The position numbers and the translations under genes are program-made. The notes under the pieces are model-generated. The model worked only from the letters and a program-made list of their open reading frames with translations. It did no database searches and had not been told where the DNA came from. Of a stretch of DNA of 64,000 bases, positions 21,545-31,637 are shown one piece after another. This DNA is from Nakamurella leprariae (GTDB lineage Bacteria; Actinomycetota; Actinomycetes; Mycobacteriales; Nakamurellaceae): NCBI RefSeq assembly GCF_016918035.1, contig NZ_JAERWK010000005.1:1-64000 (forward strand). The letters run 5' to 3'. Within the stretch, counting starts at the first letter, position 1; each line of letters opens with the position of its first letter.

Positions 21545-22536
21545 CCGGGGCCGCCGGCCCGGCCGGCCCCGGTGGGCCGGCCCGGTCGGTGGTCGTTCCC
21601 GAGGTCGGTCCCGACGCGCTCCCCGGCGCCATGGTCCGGTCGGACACGGGGGGTGCCCCGGTCGACCGGCGCGGCCTGCTGCTGGGTCTGACCGCCTACC
21701 TGATGTGGGGCCTGTTCCCACTGTGGTTCCCGTTGCTGGCTCCGGCCGGCGCCGGCGAGATCCTGGCCCATCGGATGATCTGGTCGTTCGTGTGCATGGC
21801 CGTGGTGACCAGCCTGATGACCGGGTGGCGACCGCTGTGGCGCCTGGGCCCGCGGCAGTGGCTGATGCTGGCCGCGGCGGCCGTGCTCATCGCGGTCAAC
21901 TGGGGCGTCTACATCTGGGCGGTCAACGCCGGTCACGTGGTCGACGCGGCGCTGGGCTACTTCATCAACCCACTGATCACCGTGGCCCTCGGCGTGCTGG
22001 TCTTCCGCGAGCGGCTGCGGCGCGCGCAGTGGGTCTCGGTGGGGCTCGGCACCGCCGCGGTGGTCGTACTGGTCGTCGGCAGTGGCTCGGCCCCGTGGAC
22101 GGCGCTGGTCCTGGCCACCAGCTTCGGGCTGTACGGCGCCATCAAGAAGGTGGTGCGCGCGGCGCCCACCGTGTCGATGACCGCCGAGGGCCTGATCCAG
22201 CTGGTGCCGGCCGCGGTCTTCCTGGTCGTCCTGCAGGTCCACGGCGGTGGCACGCTGGACCGGGGCGCGGGTCACCTGGCGCTGCTCGCCGTGACCGGTC
22301 TGCTCACCTGCCTGCCGTTGCTGGCCTTCGCCGGGGCCGCGCAACGGCTCCCGTTCACCGTGCTGGGCGGCCTGCAGTACCTGGGCCCGGTGCTGCAGCT
22401 CCTGCTGGGCGTGCTGTGGTTCGACGAGACCATGCCGCCCTACCGGTGGGCCGGCTTCGTGATCATCTGGCTGGCCCTGGTGGTGCTGAGCCTCGACGCC
22501 GTGCGCACGGCCCGACGGGGGCGCGCCCCGGCCTGA
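21541..22536 (+). CDS. rarD: RarD-type EamA family transporter
   Basis: A polytopic inner-membrane permease of the drug/metabolite transporter superfamily with about ten helices. Characteristic sequences are [49 protein letters not shown] (cut here into [10 protein letters not shown] and LGYFINPL) and the C-terminal [18 protein letters not shown]. Substrate is unknown. I take the GTG at 21541, whose GTGA overlaps the yajQ stop, giving 331 aa; an ATG at 21631 gives 301 aa, closer to the usual family length, and cannot be excluded. Confidence 0.87.
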   Translation: MTGAAGPAGPGGPARSVVVPEVGPDALPGAMVRSDTGGAPVDRRGLLLGLTAYLMWGLFPLWFPLLAPAGAGEILAHRMIWSFVCMAVVTSLMTGWRPLWRLGPRQWLMLAAAAVLIAVNWGVYIWAVNAGHVVDAALGYFINPLITVALGVLVFRERLRRAQWVSVGLGTAAVVVLVVGSGSAPWTALVLATSFGLYGAIKKVVRAAPTVSMTAEGLIQLVPAAVFLVVLQVHGGGTLDRGAGHLALLAVTGLLTCLPLLAFAGAAQRLPFTVLGGLQYLGPVLQLLLGVLWFDETMPPYRWAGFVIIWLALVVLSLDAVRTARRGRAPA

Positions 22537-22582
22537 TCGCCTCCGTTTGTCGGGCGGCGCGGCTCACGGCATCCTGGTGCTC

Positions 22583-23815
22583 GTGGCGAAGCAGCTGCGA
22601 CCGCTGGTGGTCGAGTCCTGGCTGCGCTCGGCCGCGGCCGGGGTGGACGCCGATTCCTCCGTCGCCCCGCTGACCGCCGCCCCCGACGAGATCGCCGACA
22701 CCCGACGGGCCCATCCGCTGGCCCGGGTGGTGCCGCTGCTGGCCGACGTGGTGGGCCGGGCCGCCGCCGACAGCGACGCGGTGATGGCGGTCGGCGACGC
22801 GGACGGCACGCTGCTGTGGGTGTCCGGCGCACCGGCCGCCCGCCGCCGCGCCGAGGCGATCAACTTCGTCGAGGGTTCGAGCTGGGCGGAGCGGGTGGCC
22901 GGCACCAACGCCCCGGGCACCGCGTTGCGGCTGGACGCGCCGGTGCAGATCCGTCGGGACGAGCACTTCGCCCATTCCGTGCAGCGGTGGACCTGTGTGG
23001 CCGCGCCGATCCATGATCCGGCCACCGGGCGCCTGCTCGGCGTGGTCGACGTGACCGGGGGCGTCGAGGTCGCCGGGCCGCAGACGCTGGCGCTGATCCG
23101 GGCGGGGGCGCTGCTGGCCGAGGCCGAGCTGGCCCGGCTGGCCACCCGGGACCGTGCCGACCGCGGCCGGGGCGCCGTCGGACCCGCCGGTTCGGTGCTG
23201 GTCCCCGAGGCGTTCGCGGTGCCCGGGGAACGGTCCGGGCGGGCCCGCGCACTGGGCGGCAACGAGTGCGTGCTGACCCTGGGCGCCGAGCCGGCCCGGC
23301 GGCTGAGCCTGCGGCACAGCGAGATCCTGGTGGTGCTGGCCGATCATCCCGACGGGGTCTCCGGCGACCGGCTGGCCGTCGAGATCCACGCCGACGACGT
23401 GGGTGGCTCGACCATGCGCGCCGAGCTCGCCCGGATGCGGGCCGTGTTGGGCGACGTGGTCCGCTCGCGGCCGTACCGGCTGGCCGTCCCGCTGGCCTGC
23501 GACTGGCTCACCGTGCCCGCACTGCTGGCCGCCGGAGACGTGCGCGGCGCCGTCGCCGCCTACCCCGGCCCGCTGCTGCCGGCCTCCGAGGCGCCGGGCA
23601 TCGTCGACCGACGCGACCGCCTGCACGCCCAGCTGCGCGCGGCGGTGCTCCGCGCCGGCATCCCGGACCTGCTGGTCAGCTGGACCCGGACGCCGTGGGG
23701 CGCCGACGACCTGCCGGTCTGGCAGCATCTGGCCCGGACGCTGCCGGCCTCCTCGCCGCTGCGCGCGGCGGCCGCCGGGGAGAGCGCCCGCCTGGACGGC
23801 CGGCTGCGGGCCTGA
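22583..23815 (+). CDS. GAF-domain transcriptional regulator (AcoR N-terminal-like)
   Basis: A 410-aa cytoplasmic protein. The N-terminus (VVESWLRSAAAGVDAD) and a GAF domain (about residues 50-200, with FVEGSSWAERVAGTNAPGTA) resemble the sensor half of AcoR-type activators, but the sigma-54 AAA+ domain is absent. The C-terminal half (LSLRHSEILVVLADHPDGVS...) looks like a winged-helix/transcriptional domain. It lies directly upstream of the aldehyde dehydrogenase gene and probably controls it. I chose GTG 22583 because CATCCT, an imperfect -10, lies exactly 7 bases before it; a TTG at 22547 and a GTG at 22577 are in-frame alternatives. Confidence 0.78.
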   Translation: MAKQLRPLVVESWLRSAAAGVDADSSVAPLTAAPDEIADTRRAHPLARVVPLLADVVGRAAADSDAVMAVGDADGTLLWVSGAPAARRRAEAINFVEGSSWAERVAGTNAPGTALRLDAPVQIRRDEHFAHSVQRWTCVAAPIHDPATGRLLGVVDVTGGVEVAGPQTLALIRAGALLAEAELARLATRDRADRGRGAVGPAGSVLVPEAFAVPGERSGRARALGGNECVLTLGAEPARRLSLRHSEILVVLADHPDGVSGDRLAVEIHADDVGGSTMRAELARMRAVLGDVVRSRPYRLAVPLACDWLTVPALLAAGDVRGAVAAYPGPLLPASEAPGIVDRRDRLHAQLRAAVLRAGIPDLLVSWTRTPWGADDLPVWQHLARTLPASSPLRAAAAGESARLDGRLRA

Positions 23816-23859
23816 CCGGCGGTCATCCGGCAGGACCGTCCGGACGGTTGCCGGTGCAG

Positions 23860-23903
23860 GTCGCGCCAAGGTCGCTGCAACGTCGCTGCAACGTCGCCCG
23901 ACC
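23860..23903. repeat. Four 11-bp direct repeats upstream of the aldehyde dehydrogenase gene
   Basis: The units begin with GTCGC at 23860, 23871, 23882 and 23893. The two middle copies are identical (GTCGCTGCAAC); the outer two share the GTCGC core. One helical turn per repeat and placement across the -35 region suggest an array for an activator, perhaps the adjacent GAF regulator. Confidence 0.6.
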
Positions 23904-23909
23904 TACCGT
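23904..23909 (+). promoter_or_regulatory. Predicted -10 box of the aldehyde dehydrogenase operon
   Basis: TACCGT immediately follows the direct-repeat array. A transcript from here would have a ~50-base leader containing the GGAGG ribosome site. Confidence 0.5.
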
Positions 23910-23968
23910 GCCGGTCACCCGGTCGCCGACGACGGCGACCGGCGGATCACTCGGCCCGGAGGTCAACG

Positions 23969-25492
<1,524 letters not shown>

Positions 25493-25500
25493 GCCGCGCG

Positions 25501-25959
25501 ATGAGCCTCCAGGACGGCAGCCGGGAGAGTGCCGAGGCACCGCCCGTCGAGGCCCCGGCCCCGACGGGCGGGCCGGCGACCCGGGTCGCGCACACCGAGG
25601 CGGCCGCGGACCTGTTGCGGCGCATGACGGACCGGCACGGCCCGCTGATGTTCCACCAGTCCGGTGGGTGCTGCGACGGGTCGTCGCCGATGTGCTACCC
25701 GCTCGGCGACTTCATCACCTCCGACTCCGACGTGCGCCTCGGCGACCTGGTGGTGGAAGGACTGGAGTCGCCGGTGACGGTGTGGATGTCGGCATCGCAG
25801 TTCGAGTACTGGCGGCACACCCACCTGACCATCGACGTGGTGCCCGGCCGGGGCAGCGGGTTCTCGGTCGAGGCACCCGAGGGCGTCCGGTTCCTCATCC
25901 GTTCCCGGTTGCTGACCGACGAGGAAGTGGCCGAACTGGACGCGCGACCGGTGGCCTGA
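25501..25959 (+). CDS. DUF779 domain protein
   Basis: A 152-aa protein of unknown function. After a ~25-residue Pro/Ala-rich tail the DUF779 core follows, with a Cys cluster (MFHQSGGCCDGSSPMCYP) and ASQFEYWRHTHLTIDVVPG. The family is often found beside ExaC-type aldehyde dehydrogenases, as here; the Cys/His residues could bind metal. The ATG at 25501 is 8 bases past the aldehyde dehydrogenase stop, so the genes are co-transcribed. A terminator follows. Confidence 0.88.
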   Translation: MSLQDGSRESAEAPPVEAPAPTGGPATRVAHTEAAADLLRRMTDRHGPLMFHQSGGCCDGSSPMCYPLGDFITSDSDVRLGDLVVEGLESPVTVWMSASQFEYWRHTHLTIDVVPGRGSGFSVEAPEGVRFLIRSRLLTDEEVAELDARPVA

Positions 25960-26008
25960 CCCGGGCCCGGCACACCGGGCCCCAACCGACCCCCTCCGGG
26001 AAGCCCGG

Positions 26009-26048
26009 TCCGGCGGTCACCCCCGCAGCTGCGAGGGTGACCGCCGGA
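26009..26048. terminator. Convergent terminator between the DUF779 and F420 oxidoreductase genes
   Basis: A perfect 14-bp stem (26009-26022 with 26035-26048) and a 12-base loop lie between two convergent genes. Confidence 0.8.
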
Positions 26049-26117
26049 CACGGAGGAAACGACGGCAGCTGCTTGACCGTCGCACGCCGGCGACCCTCGC
26101 GGACCACCGCTCCGGGT

Positions 26118-27089
26118 CTACAGGGCGCGCAGCTTCTCCAGCAGCGGCCCGGCCACGACGTCCAGGAACTCCTGCTGCCGTTCGTCCCCGATCTGCACGA
26201 TGGCGACGTCGGTGAATCCCGCCTCCAGGAACGGCCTCACCGACTCGGCCAGCTCGTCCAGGTCGGGCCCGCAGGCGATCGACTCCGCGACGTCCTCCGG
26301 CCGCACGAACTGGCTGGCCGCCTCGAAGCCGGCCGGCATGGGCAGGTCGGCGTTGACGTTCCAGCCGCCGCCGAACCACCGGAACAACCGGTGCGCCCGT
26401 TCCACCGCGGTGTCCTGGTCCGGGTCCCAGCTGATCGGGATCTGGCCGATCTTGCGCGATGCCGGCGCGCCGGAGCGCTCGGCGTCCCAGGTCTGCACCG
26501 CGTCGGCGTCCGGCTGGGTGGCGATGAGGTGGTCACCGAGCGGGGCGAACCGCTTGATCGAGTGCTCGCCGGAGACGGCCAGGCCGATCTCGACCGGCGT
26601 CTCGGGCAGGTCCCAGAGCTTGGCCCGGTCGATCCGGAAGTACTCACCGTCGTAGCTGATCTGCTCGCCGGTGAACAGCTCGCGGATGATCTCGACGGAC
26701 TCCTGCAGCATGCTCTGCCGGTCGCCCACGGCCGGCCAGCCCTCGCCGACCACGTGCTCGTTGAGCGACTCGCCCGACCCCAGGCCGAGGGTGAAGCGAC
26801 CGTCGGACAGCACGCCCAGCGTCGCCGCCTTCTGCGCGACGACGGCCGGGTGGTACCGGATCGTCGGGCAGGTCACGTAGGTCATGAATTCGACCCGCTC
26901 GGTGGCGTGGGCGACGGCGCCCAGCGTCGTCCACGCGTACGGCGAGTGGCCCATCTCGTCCAGCCAGGGGAAGTAGTGGTCACTGCTGACCTCGAAGTCG
27001 AACCCGACGCGCTCCGCCGCCACGGCGTACTGCACGAGGGCCTTGGGCCCGCTCTGCTCGGTCATCAGGGTGTATCCGAAGCGTGTCAT
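26118..27089 (-). CDS. F420-dependent LLM-class oxidoreductase (glucose-6-phosphate dehydrogenase-related subfamily)
   Basis: A 323-aa TIM-barrel flavin/F420 oxidoreductase of the luciferase-like superfamily. It starts MTRFGYTLMTEQSGPKALV and has the active-site-region sequences EVSSDHYFPWLDEMGHSP and FTLGLGSGESLNEHVVGEGW, which mark the F420-dependent subgroup that includes Fgd-like proteins. The substrate is not evident: key Fgd glucose-6-phosphate contacts cannot be judged by eye. It is divergently transcribed from the MFS gene and shares a short spacer with it. Confidence 0.86.
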   Translation of the reverse strand: MTRFGYTLMTEQSGPKALVQYAVAAERVGFDFEVSSDHYFPWLDEMGHSPYAWTTLGAVAHATERVEFMTYVTCPTIRYHPAVVAQKAATLGVLSDGRFTLGLGSGESLNEHVVGEGWPAVGDRQSMLQESVEIIRELFTGEQISYDGEYFRIDRAKLWDLPETPVEIGLAVSGEHSIKRFAPLGDHLIATQPDADAVQTWDAERSGAPASRKIGQIPISWDPDQDTAVERAHRLFRWFGGGWNVNADLPMPAGFEAASQFVRPEDVAESIACGPDLDELAESVRPFLEAGFTDVAIVQIGDERQQEFLDVVAGPLLEKLRAL

Positions 27090-27219
27090 GTCATCACTGG
27101 TGCCCGACGGCCGTGACGGCGAACCAACGCCACCCGCTCGGGTGCCGGTCGACGTGACCCCGTGGGATCACCCGATCCGATCACCCCGGGAGCACCCGTC
27201 CAGTGCGACGATCACCGCC

Positions 27220-28836
27220 ATGGGCGCGCGAGGACAGCAGACCGGGAGGGGCGCAGCGCGGCTGACGCTGCTGGCCATGACGTTGGCCAACGGGATGATC
27301 CTGGTCGATCAGACCGCCGTCCCGCTGGCCCTCCCGGACATCATGGGCACGTTCCGGGTGCAGTCGTCCACGGTGCAGTGGGTGCTCACCGCCAGCCTGC
27401 TGCCGCTGGCCGGTCTGCTGGTCCTGGGCGGCCGGCTGGGCGACCTCCTCGGCCGGCGCCGGATCTTCCTGCTCGGCAGCGTGCTGTTCGCCGGCGCATC
27501 CGCGGTGGCCGGCCTGGCCCCGACGTTCCCGATCCTGCTGGTTGCCCGGGTGGTGCAGGGCGCCGGCGGCGCGCTCATGCTCCCGGCCACGGTGGCCATC
27601 GTCCGGGGTGCCTTCCCGCGGTCGGACGCCGGCCGGGCGCTCGGCCTGATGGGCGGCATCGCCGCGGTGGCCGGCGCGCTGGGACCGACCATCGGCGGTG
27701 GGCTGACCAGCTCGCTGGGCTGGCGTTCGGTGCTGCTCATCAACCTGCCGCTGCTGGCCGTCACCCTGGTGCTCACCCTGCGCGCCGTCCCGGCCGACCA
27801 GGCGCGCTCGGGCCGGGTGCACGTCGACCTGGCCGGCACCGTGCTGCTCTGCCTGACCCTGATCGGACTGGTGCTCGGACTGTCCTCCAGCAGCGGCGAC
27901 GGCGGCTTCGCCTCCCCCGCGGTGCTGGTCCCGCTGGCCGTCGCGGTGGCCTCGGGCATCGGGTTCGTCGTCCGGGAGCGCCGCTGCCACGACCCGCTCA
28001 TGGATTTCGGCCTGCTGCGGCGGCACCGCAACTACCTGGGCGCGACGCTCAGCCAGGGCCTCGGCGGCGTGGTCGAGATGGGCCTGGGCATCATCTTCCC
28101 GTTGCTGCTGATCCTGAACCTGGAGATGGATCCCGGGCTGGCCGGACTGGCCCTCATCCCCACGACGCTGCCGATGATCATTCTGGCCCCGTTGGCCGGC
28201 CGCTGGTACGACGCCGTCGGCGGGCGCGTCCCGCTGGTCACCGGCTTCCTGCTGCTGGCCGTGTCCGGGGTGGCCCTGGCGCTGGCCGTGCACGCCAACG
28301 AGTTCCTGCCGATGCTGCCCGGGCTGCTGCTGTACGGCTCGGGGCTGGCCATCGTGCTCACCGTGAACGACCCGGTGTCGCTCGACACCGTCCCCGACCG
28401 GGACTCCGGCCAGGCGTCCGGGGTGTCGGCGACGGCCGAGCAGGGTGGCGGGGCCATCGGCATCGCGCTGCTGTACGCCGTGTTCCACACCACCTACCTG
28501 GCCAAGCTGGACGACGAGGTCGCCGCCCGCGGCCTGCCGGCGCTGGACGACGTGACCGGGACCGCGCTGCGGGACCAGCTGGTGGCCGAGGAGGCGACCG
28601 GGCTGCGGCCGGAAGACTTCGACGCGACGCTGAGCGTCTACCTCGGCGCCTCGCGCCGGGCGTCAGACTTCGGGTACGGGGCCGCGTTCCTGGTCGTCAC
28701 CGTGGTCGGAGTGATCGGCGCCGCGGTCAGCTGGTGGCTGGTGCGCAAGCCGCCGGCCGATCCGGCTGACCAGATCGACGACCAGATCGACGAGGATCCC
28801 TCCAGCGGCCGGCAGTCGGAGCCGAGCGGGCCATGA
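27220..28836 (+). CDS. MFS drug exporter, DHA2 (14-helix) type
   Basis: A 538-aa membrane protein with about 14 helices. Family motifs are LVDQTAVPLALPDIMGTF in helix 1, GGRLGDLLGRRRIF (motif A) and RVVQGAGGALMLPATVAIV (motif B). It presumably exports hydrophobic or cationic compounds by proton exchange; the substrate cannot be told. The ATG at 27220 has GACGAT 7 bases upstream, fitting a leaderless start, while the longer open frame overlaps the divergent gene. The tail is charged and repetitive (DQIDDQIDEDP). Confidence 0.9.
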   Translation: MGARGQQTGRGAARLTLLAMTLANGMILVDQTAVPLALPDIMGTFRVQSSTVQWVLTASLLPLAGLLVLGGRLGDLLGRRRIFLLGSVLFAGASAVAGLAPTFPILLVARVVQGAGGALMLPATVAIVRGAFPRSDAGRALGLMGGIAAVAGALGPTIGGGLTSSLGWRSVLLINLPLLAVTLVLTLRAVPADQARSGRVHVDLAGTVLLCLTLIGLVLGLSSSSGDGGFASPAVLVPLAVAVASGIGFVVRERRCHDPLMDFGLLRRHRNYLGATLSQGLGGVVEMGLGIIFPLLLILNLEMDPGLAGLALIPTTLPMIILAPLAGRWYDAVGGRVPLVTGFLLLAVSGVALALAVHANEFLPMLPGLLLYGSGLAIVLTVNDPVSLDTVPDRDSGQASGVSATAEQGGGAIGIALLYAVFHTTYLAKLDDEVAARGLPALDDVTGTALRDQLVAEEATGLRPEDFDATLSVYLGASRRASDFGYGAAFLVVTVVGVIGAAVSWWLVRKPPADPADQIDDQIDEDPSSGRQSEPSGP

Positions 28837-28873
28837 CCGGCCCCGATCGATCAGCGACCGACCAGCGACCGGA

Positions 28874-29914
28874 TCAGCGGGAGCGGACCACCACGAAGTC
28901 GACGAGCGAGGCCAGCGCGTCGCGCGAGGTCGACGCGGGCAACGCGGCCAGCGCGTCGCGGGCGGTGTCCGCGTAGCCGGCGAGGGTGCGCCGGGCCTGG
29001 TCCATGCCGGGCGAGACGAGCAGCAGGGCGACCGCCTCGGCCACCTCGGCGTCCCCGCTGATCGGCCCGGAGACGAGCTCGCGCAGCCGGGGGTCGGCGG
29101 CCGGATCGGCCAGCGTGTACAGCACCGGCAGGGTGGGGACGCCCTCGCGCAGGTCGGTTCCCGGCGTCTTGCCCGAGTCGGACGAGCTGATGTCCAACAG
29201 GTCGTCGGAGATCTGGAAGGCCACGCCGACGGCCCGCGCGTACCGGCGCAGCGCGTCGATCTCGGTGTCCGAGGCGCCGGAGAACATGCCCGCGTACCGG
29301 CCGCAGGTGTCGATGAGCGCAGCGGTCTTCTCGTCCAGCACGGTGAGGTGGTGCGCGATCGGGTCGGCCCCGGCGGGCGGTCCGACGGTCTCCCGGGTCT
29401 GCCCGGTGACCAGCTCGGCGAAGGTCTCCGCGATAATCCGCACCGCCTCGGTGCCCAGCCGGGCGACCAGCCGGGACGCCTGGGCGAACAGGAAGTCGCC
29501 GATCAGGATGGCCACCGAGTTGTCCCAGCGGGCGTTGGCCGACTTCGCCCCGCGCCGCAGGTCGGCCTCGTCCATCACGTCGTCGTGGTAGAGCGTGGCC
29601 AGGTGGATCAGCTCCACCACCGCGGCCGCGGTGACCAGGTCCTCGTGCTCCGGATCGGGTCCGATCCCGGCCGCGACCAGGGTGAACAGCGGCCGGAACC
29701 GCTTGCCGCCGGCGCGCATCAGGTGTGACGCGGCCTCGGTGACGAAGGGCAGGTCACTGGCCAGCTCGGTCTCGAGCAGGTGCTCGACCCGCTGCAGTCC
29801 GGTGGTCACGCGGGCCGCCAGCTGCGGATCGGCCAGCTGCACCCCGGCCAGGGTGGGACCGTCGGGACTGCTCGTCGGTTCCACGCCGGCCGCCGTCCCT
29901 CCGGTCGAAGTCAC
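28874..29914 (-). CDS. Trans-polyprenyl diphosphate synthase (menaquinone side chain)
   Basis: A 346-aa isoprenoid chain-elongating enzyme. It has GGKRFRP, the first Asp-rich motif DDVMD (residues 111-115) and the second DDLLD (237-241), which bind Mg-diphosphate. The neighbourhood of nuo and men genes, and the matching gene next to menJ in mycobacteria, suggest that it makes the menaquinone prenyl tail; chain length cannot be read from sequence alone. The start is GTG at 29914: TAGGGT lies 7 bases upstream and overlaps the nuoN stop codon, so this gene has its own promoter inside the nuo operon end. Confidence 0.92.
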   Translation of the reverse strand: MTSTGGTAAGVEPTSSPDGPTLAGVQLADPQLAARVTTGLQRVEHLLETELASDLPFVTEAASHLMRAGGKRFRPLFTLVAAGIGPDPEHEDLVTAAAVVELIHLATLYHDDVMDEADLRRGAKSANARWDNSVAILIGDFLFAQASRLVARLGTEAVRIIAETFAELVTGQTRETVGPPAGADPIAHHLTVLDEKTAALIDTCGRYAGMFSGASDTEIDALRRYARAVGVAFQISDDLLDISSSDSGKTPGTDLREGVPTLPVLYTLADPAADPRLRELVSGPISGDAEVAEAVALLLVSPGMDQARRTLAGYADTARDALAALPASTSRDALASLVDFVVVRSR

Positions 29915-29921
29915 GCGGTCG

Positions 29922-29927
29922 ACCCTA
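29922..29927 (-). promoter_or_regulatory. -10 box overlapping the nuoN stop codon
   Basis: TAGGGT, whose first three bases are the nuoN TAG stop, is 7 bases from the GTG of the polyprenyl synthase gene. It predicts a leaderless mRNA independent of nuo. Confidence 0.55.
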
Positions 29928-31637
29928 CGACAGCAGTGGCAGCGGAACGTCCAACAGGTCCAGTCCGAGTGACGGAGCCAACCCCAGCAGCAGCGTGACC
30001 AGCGCGCACACCACCAGCACGATCGCAATGGCCGGACCGGGCACCACCACCGACACCGGCGCGGTGGTCGTCTCCAGCAGCGTGCCCGGGGCGCCGCTCA
30101 CCGTCCGGCTCCCCGGTCCGGAACCCCCGGCGGACCGATCAGCCGACCGATCAGCCCGGTCCGTCGGGGTGAGGTACATGACCACGACGACCCGCAGGTA
30201 GAACGCGACGGTGATGGCCGTGGCGATCATGGCGATGACCACCAGCGGGGTCAGGCCGGCGTCGACCGCCGCGGTGAACACGGTCAGCTTGCCGATGAAC
30301 CCACTGGTGAGTGGGATCCCGGCGAACGACAGCAGGAACAGGGTCATCACCGCGGCCAGCACCGGAGACCGCTTGGCCAGCCCCGACCACTCCTCCAGCC
30401 GGGTCGCCTCTCCCGCACCGCGGCGGACCAGCATGGTGATCGCGAACGCCCCGATGGTCGCGAAGCCGTAGCTGAGCAGGTAGAACATCGTGCCGGACGC
30501 GCCCCGCTCGGACAGCGACATCACCCCGAGCAGGATGAACCCGGCGTGGGCGATCGAGGAGTACGCCAGCACCCGCTTCATGTCCGACTGGGCCACGCCG
30601 ATGATCGAGCCGATGAGCATGGACACCACGGCGATCACCGACAGCACCGGGATCCAGATGTCCTGCACCGGCGGCAGGAAGGTCAGGAACACCCGCAGCA
30701 TGGCCGCGAAGGCGGCGACCTTGGTGCAGGCGGCCATGAACGCGGTGACCGCGGTCGGCGCGCCCTGGTAGACGTCGGGGGTCCACAGATGGAACGGCCC
30801 GACCGAGGCCTTGAACAGCAGGCCCACCACCAGCAGGGCCAGCCCGAGCAGCAGCAGCAGGTCGTTGCCCACACCACTGCCGGTCCCGGGATCACCGGCG
30901 ATCTTCGCCGCGATGTCCGCGAACCGGATCGACCCGGCCCAGCCGTACAGCAGCGCGATGCCGTACAGCAGGATCGCCGAGACGAACGCGCCGAGCAGGA
31001 AGTACTTGACCGCCGCCTCCTGGGAGATCAGCCGCCGCCGGCGGGCCAGGCCGCAGAGCAGGTACAGCGGCAGCGACAGCACCTCGAGCGCGACGAAGAA
31101 GGTCAGCAGGTCGGACGCGGCCGGGAAGATCATCATCCCGCCGACCGCGAACAGGATGAGCGGGAAGACCTCGGTCTGCATCGGCGCCGGACCCGGGGCT
31201 CCGTCAGGTCCGTCCGCGCCGCCCCCGGCGCCGCTGCCCAGGTTCTGCCGCCGGTCACCGGCCGACCCGACCGGGGCGGACCCGGCGGCCACGAAGGCCC
31301 CGCCGGGCTCCACGGTCCGGTCCAGCACCAGCAGCACCGCCGGGACGGCGAGCACCAGCAGCACCCCCCAGGCCACGTGGGTGAGCGCGTCCACCGACAC
31401 CGACCCGGCGAAGGTGACGCCCACCCGGTCCCCGACCGCGGCGACGATGGTCCACACCGCGGCGAACGCCACCGTCAGCAGGGTGAGCGCGGCCTGCACG
31501 GCGAACCGGCGGGACCGGCCGACGAAGGCCTCGACCAGCACGCCGACCACGGCCGCGCCCAGCACGACGAGGATCGGCAGCACCAGCACCAGGTCGACCG
31601 ACGGCGCGACGATGGGCGGGACGGAGGGATCGGTCAT
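29925..31637 (-). CDS. nuoN: NADH-quinone oxidoreductase subunit N
   Basis: A 570-aa antiporter-like proton-pumping subunit of complex I (E. coli about 485 aa). Core signatures are FVALEVLSLPLYLLCGL, LLFKASVGPFHLWTPDVYQG with its key Lys, and MKRVLAYSSIAHAGFILLG. Two low-complexity insertions explain the length: a Gly/Ala/Pro loop at about residues 110-155, and a loop with DRADRSADRSAGG near residue 495. It starts at ATG 31637, overlapping the nuoM stop by 4 bases. It is the last nuo gene. Confidence 0.96.
   Translation of the reverse strand: MTDPSVPPIVAPSVDLVLVLPILVVLGAAVVGVLVEAFVGRSRRFAVQAALTLLTVAFAAVWTIVAAVGDRVGVTFAGSVSVDALTHVAWGVLLVLAVPAVLLVLDRTVEPGGAFVAAGSAPVGSAGDRRQNLGSGAGGGADGPDGAPGPAPMQTEVFPLILFAVGGMMIFPAASDLLTFFVALEVLSLPLYLLCGLARRRRLISQEAAVKYFLLGAFVSAILLYGIALLYGWAGSIRFADIAAKIAGDPGTGSGVGNDLLLLLGLALLVVGLLFKASVGPFHLWTPDVYQGAPTAVTAFMAACTKVAAFAAMLRVFLTFLPPVQDIWIPVLSVIAVVSMLIGSIIGVAQSDMKRVLAYSSIAHAGFILLGVMSLSERGASGTMFYLLSYGFATIGAFAITMLVRRGAGEATRLEEWSGLAKRSPVLAAVMTLFLLSFAGIPLTSGFIGKLTVFTAAVDAGLTPLVVIAMIATAITVAFYLRVVVVMYLTPTDRADRSADRSAGGSGPGSRTVSGAPGTLLETTTAPVSVVVPGPAIAIVLVVCALVTLLLGLAPSLGLDLLDVPLPLLS

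Noticed and set aside
23860-23903. CRISPR or attachment-site repeats
   Set aside because: 11-bp phasing with no spacers and position in a promoter favour regulator sites; no integrase is near.
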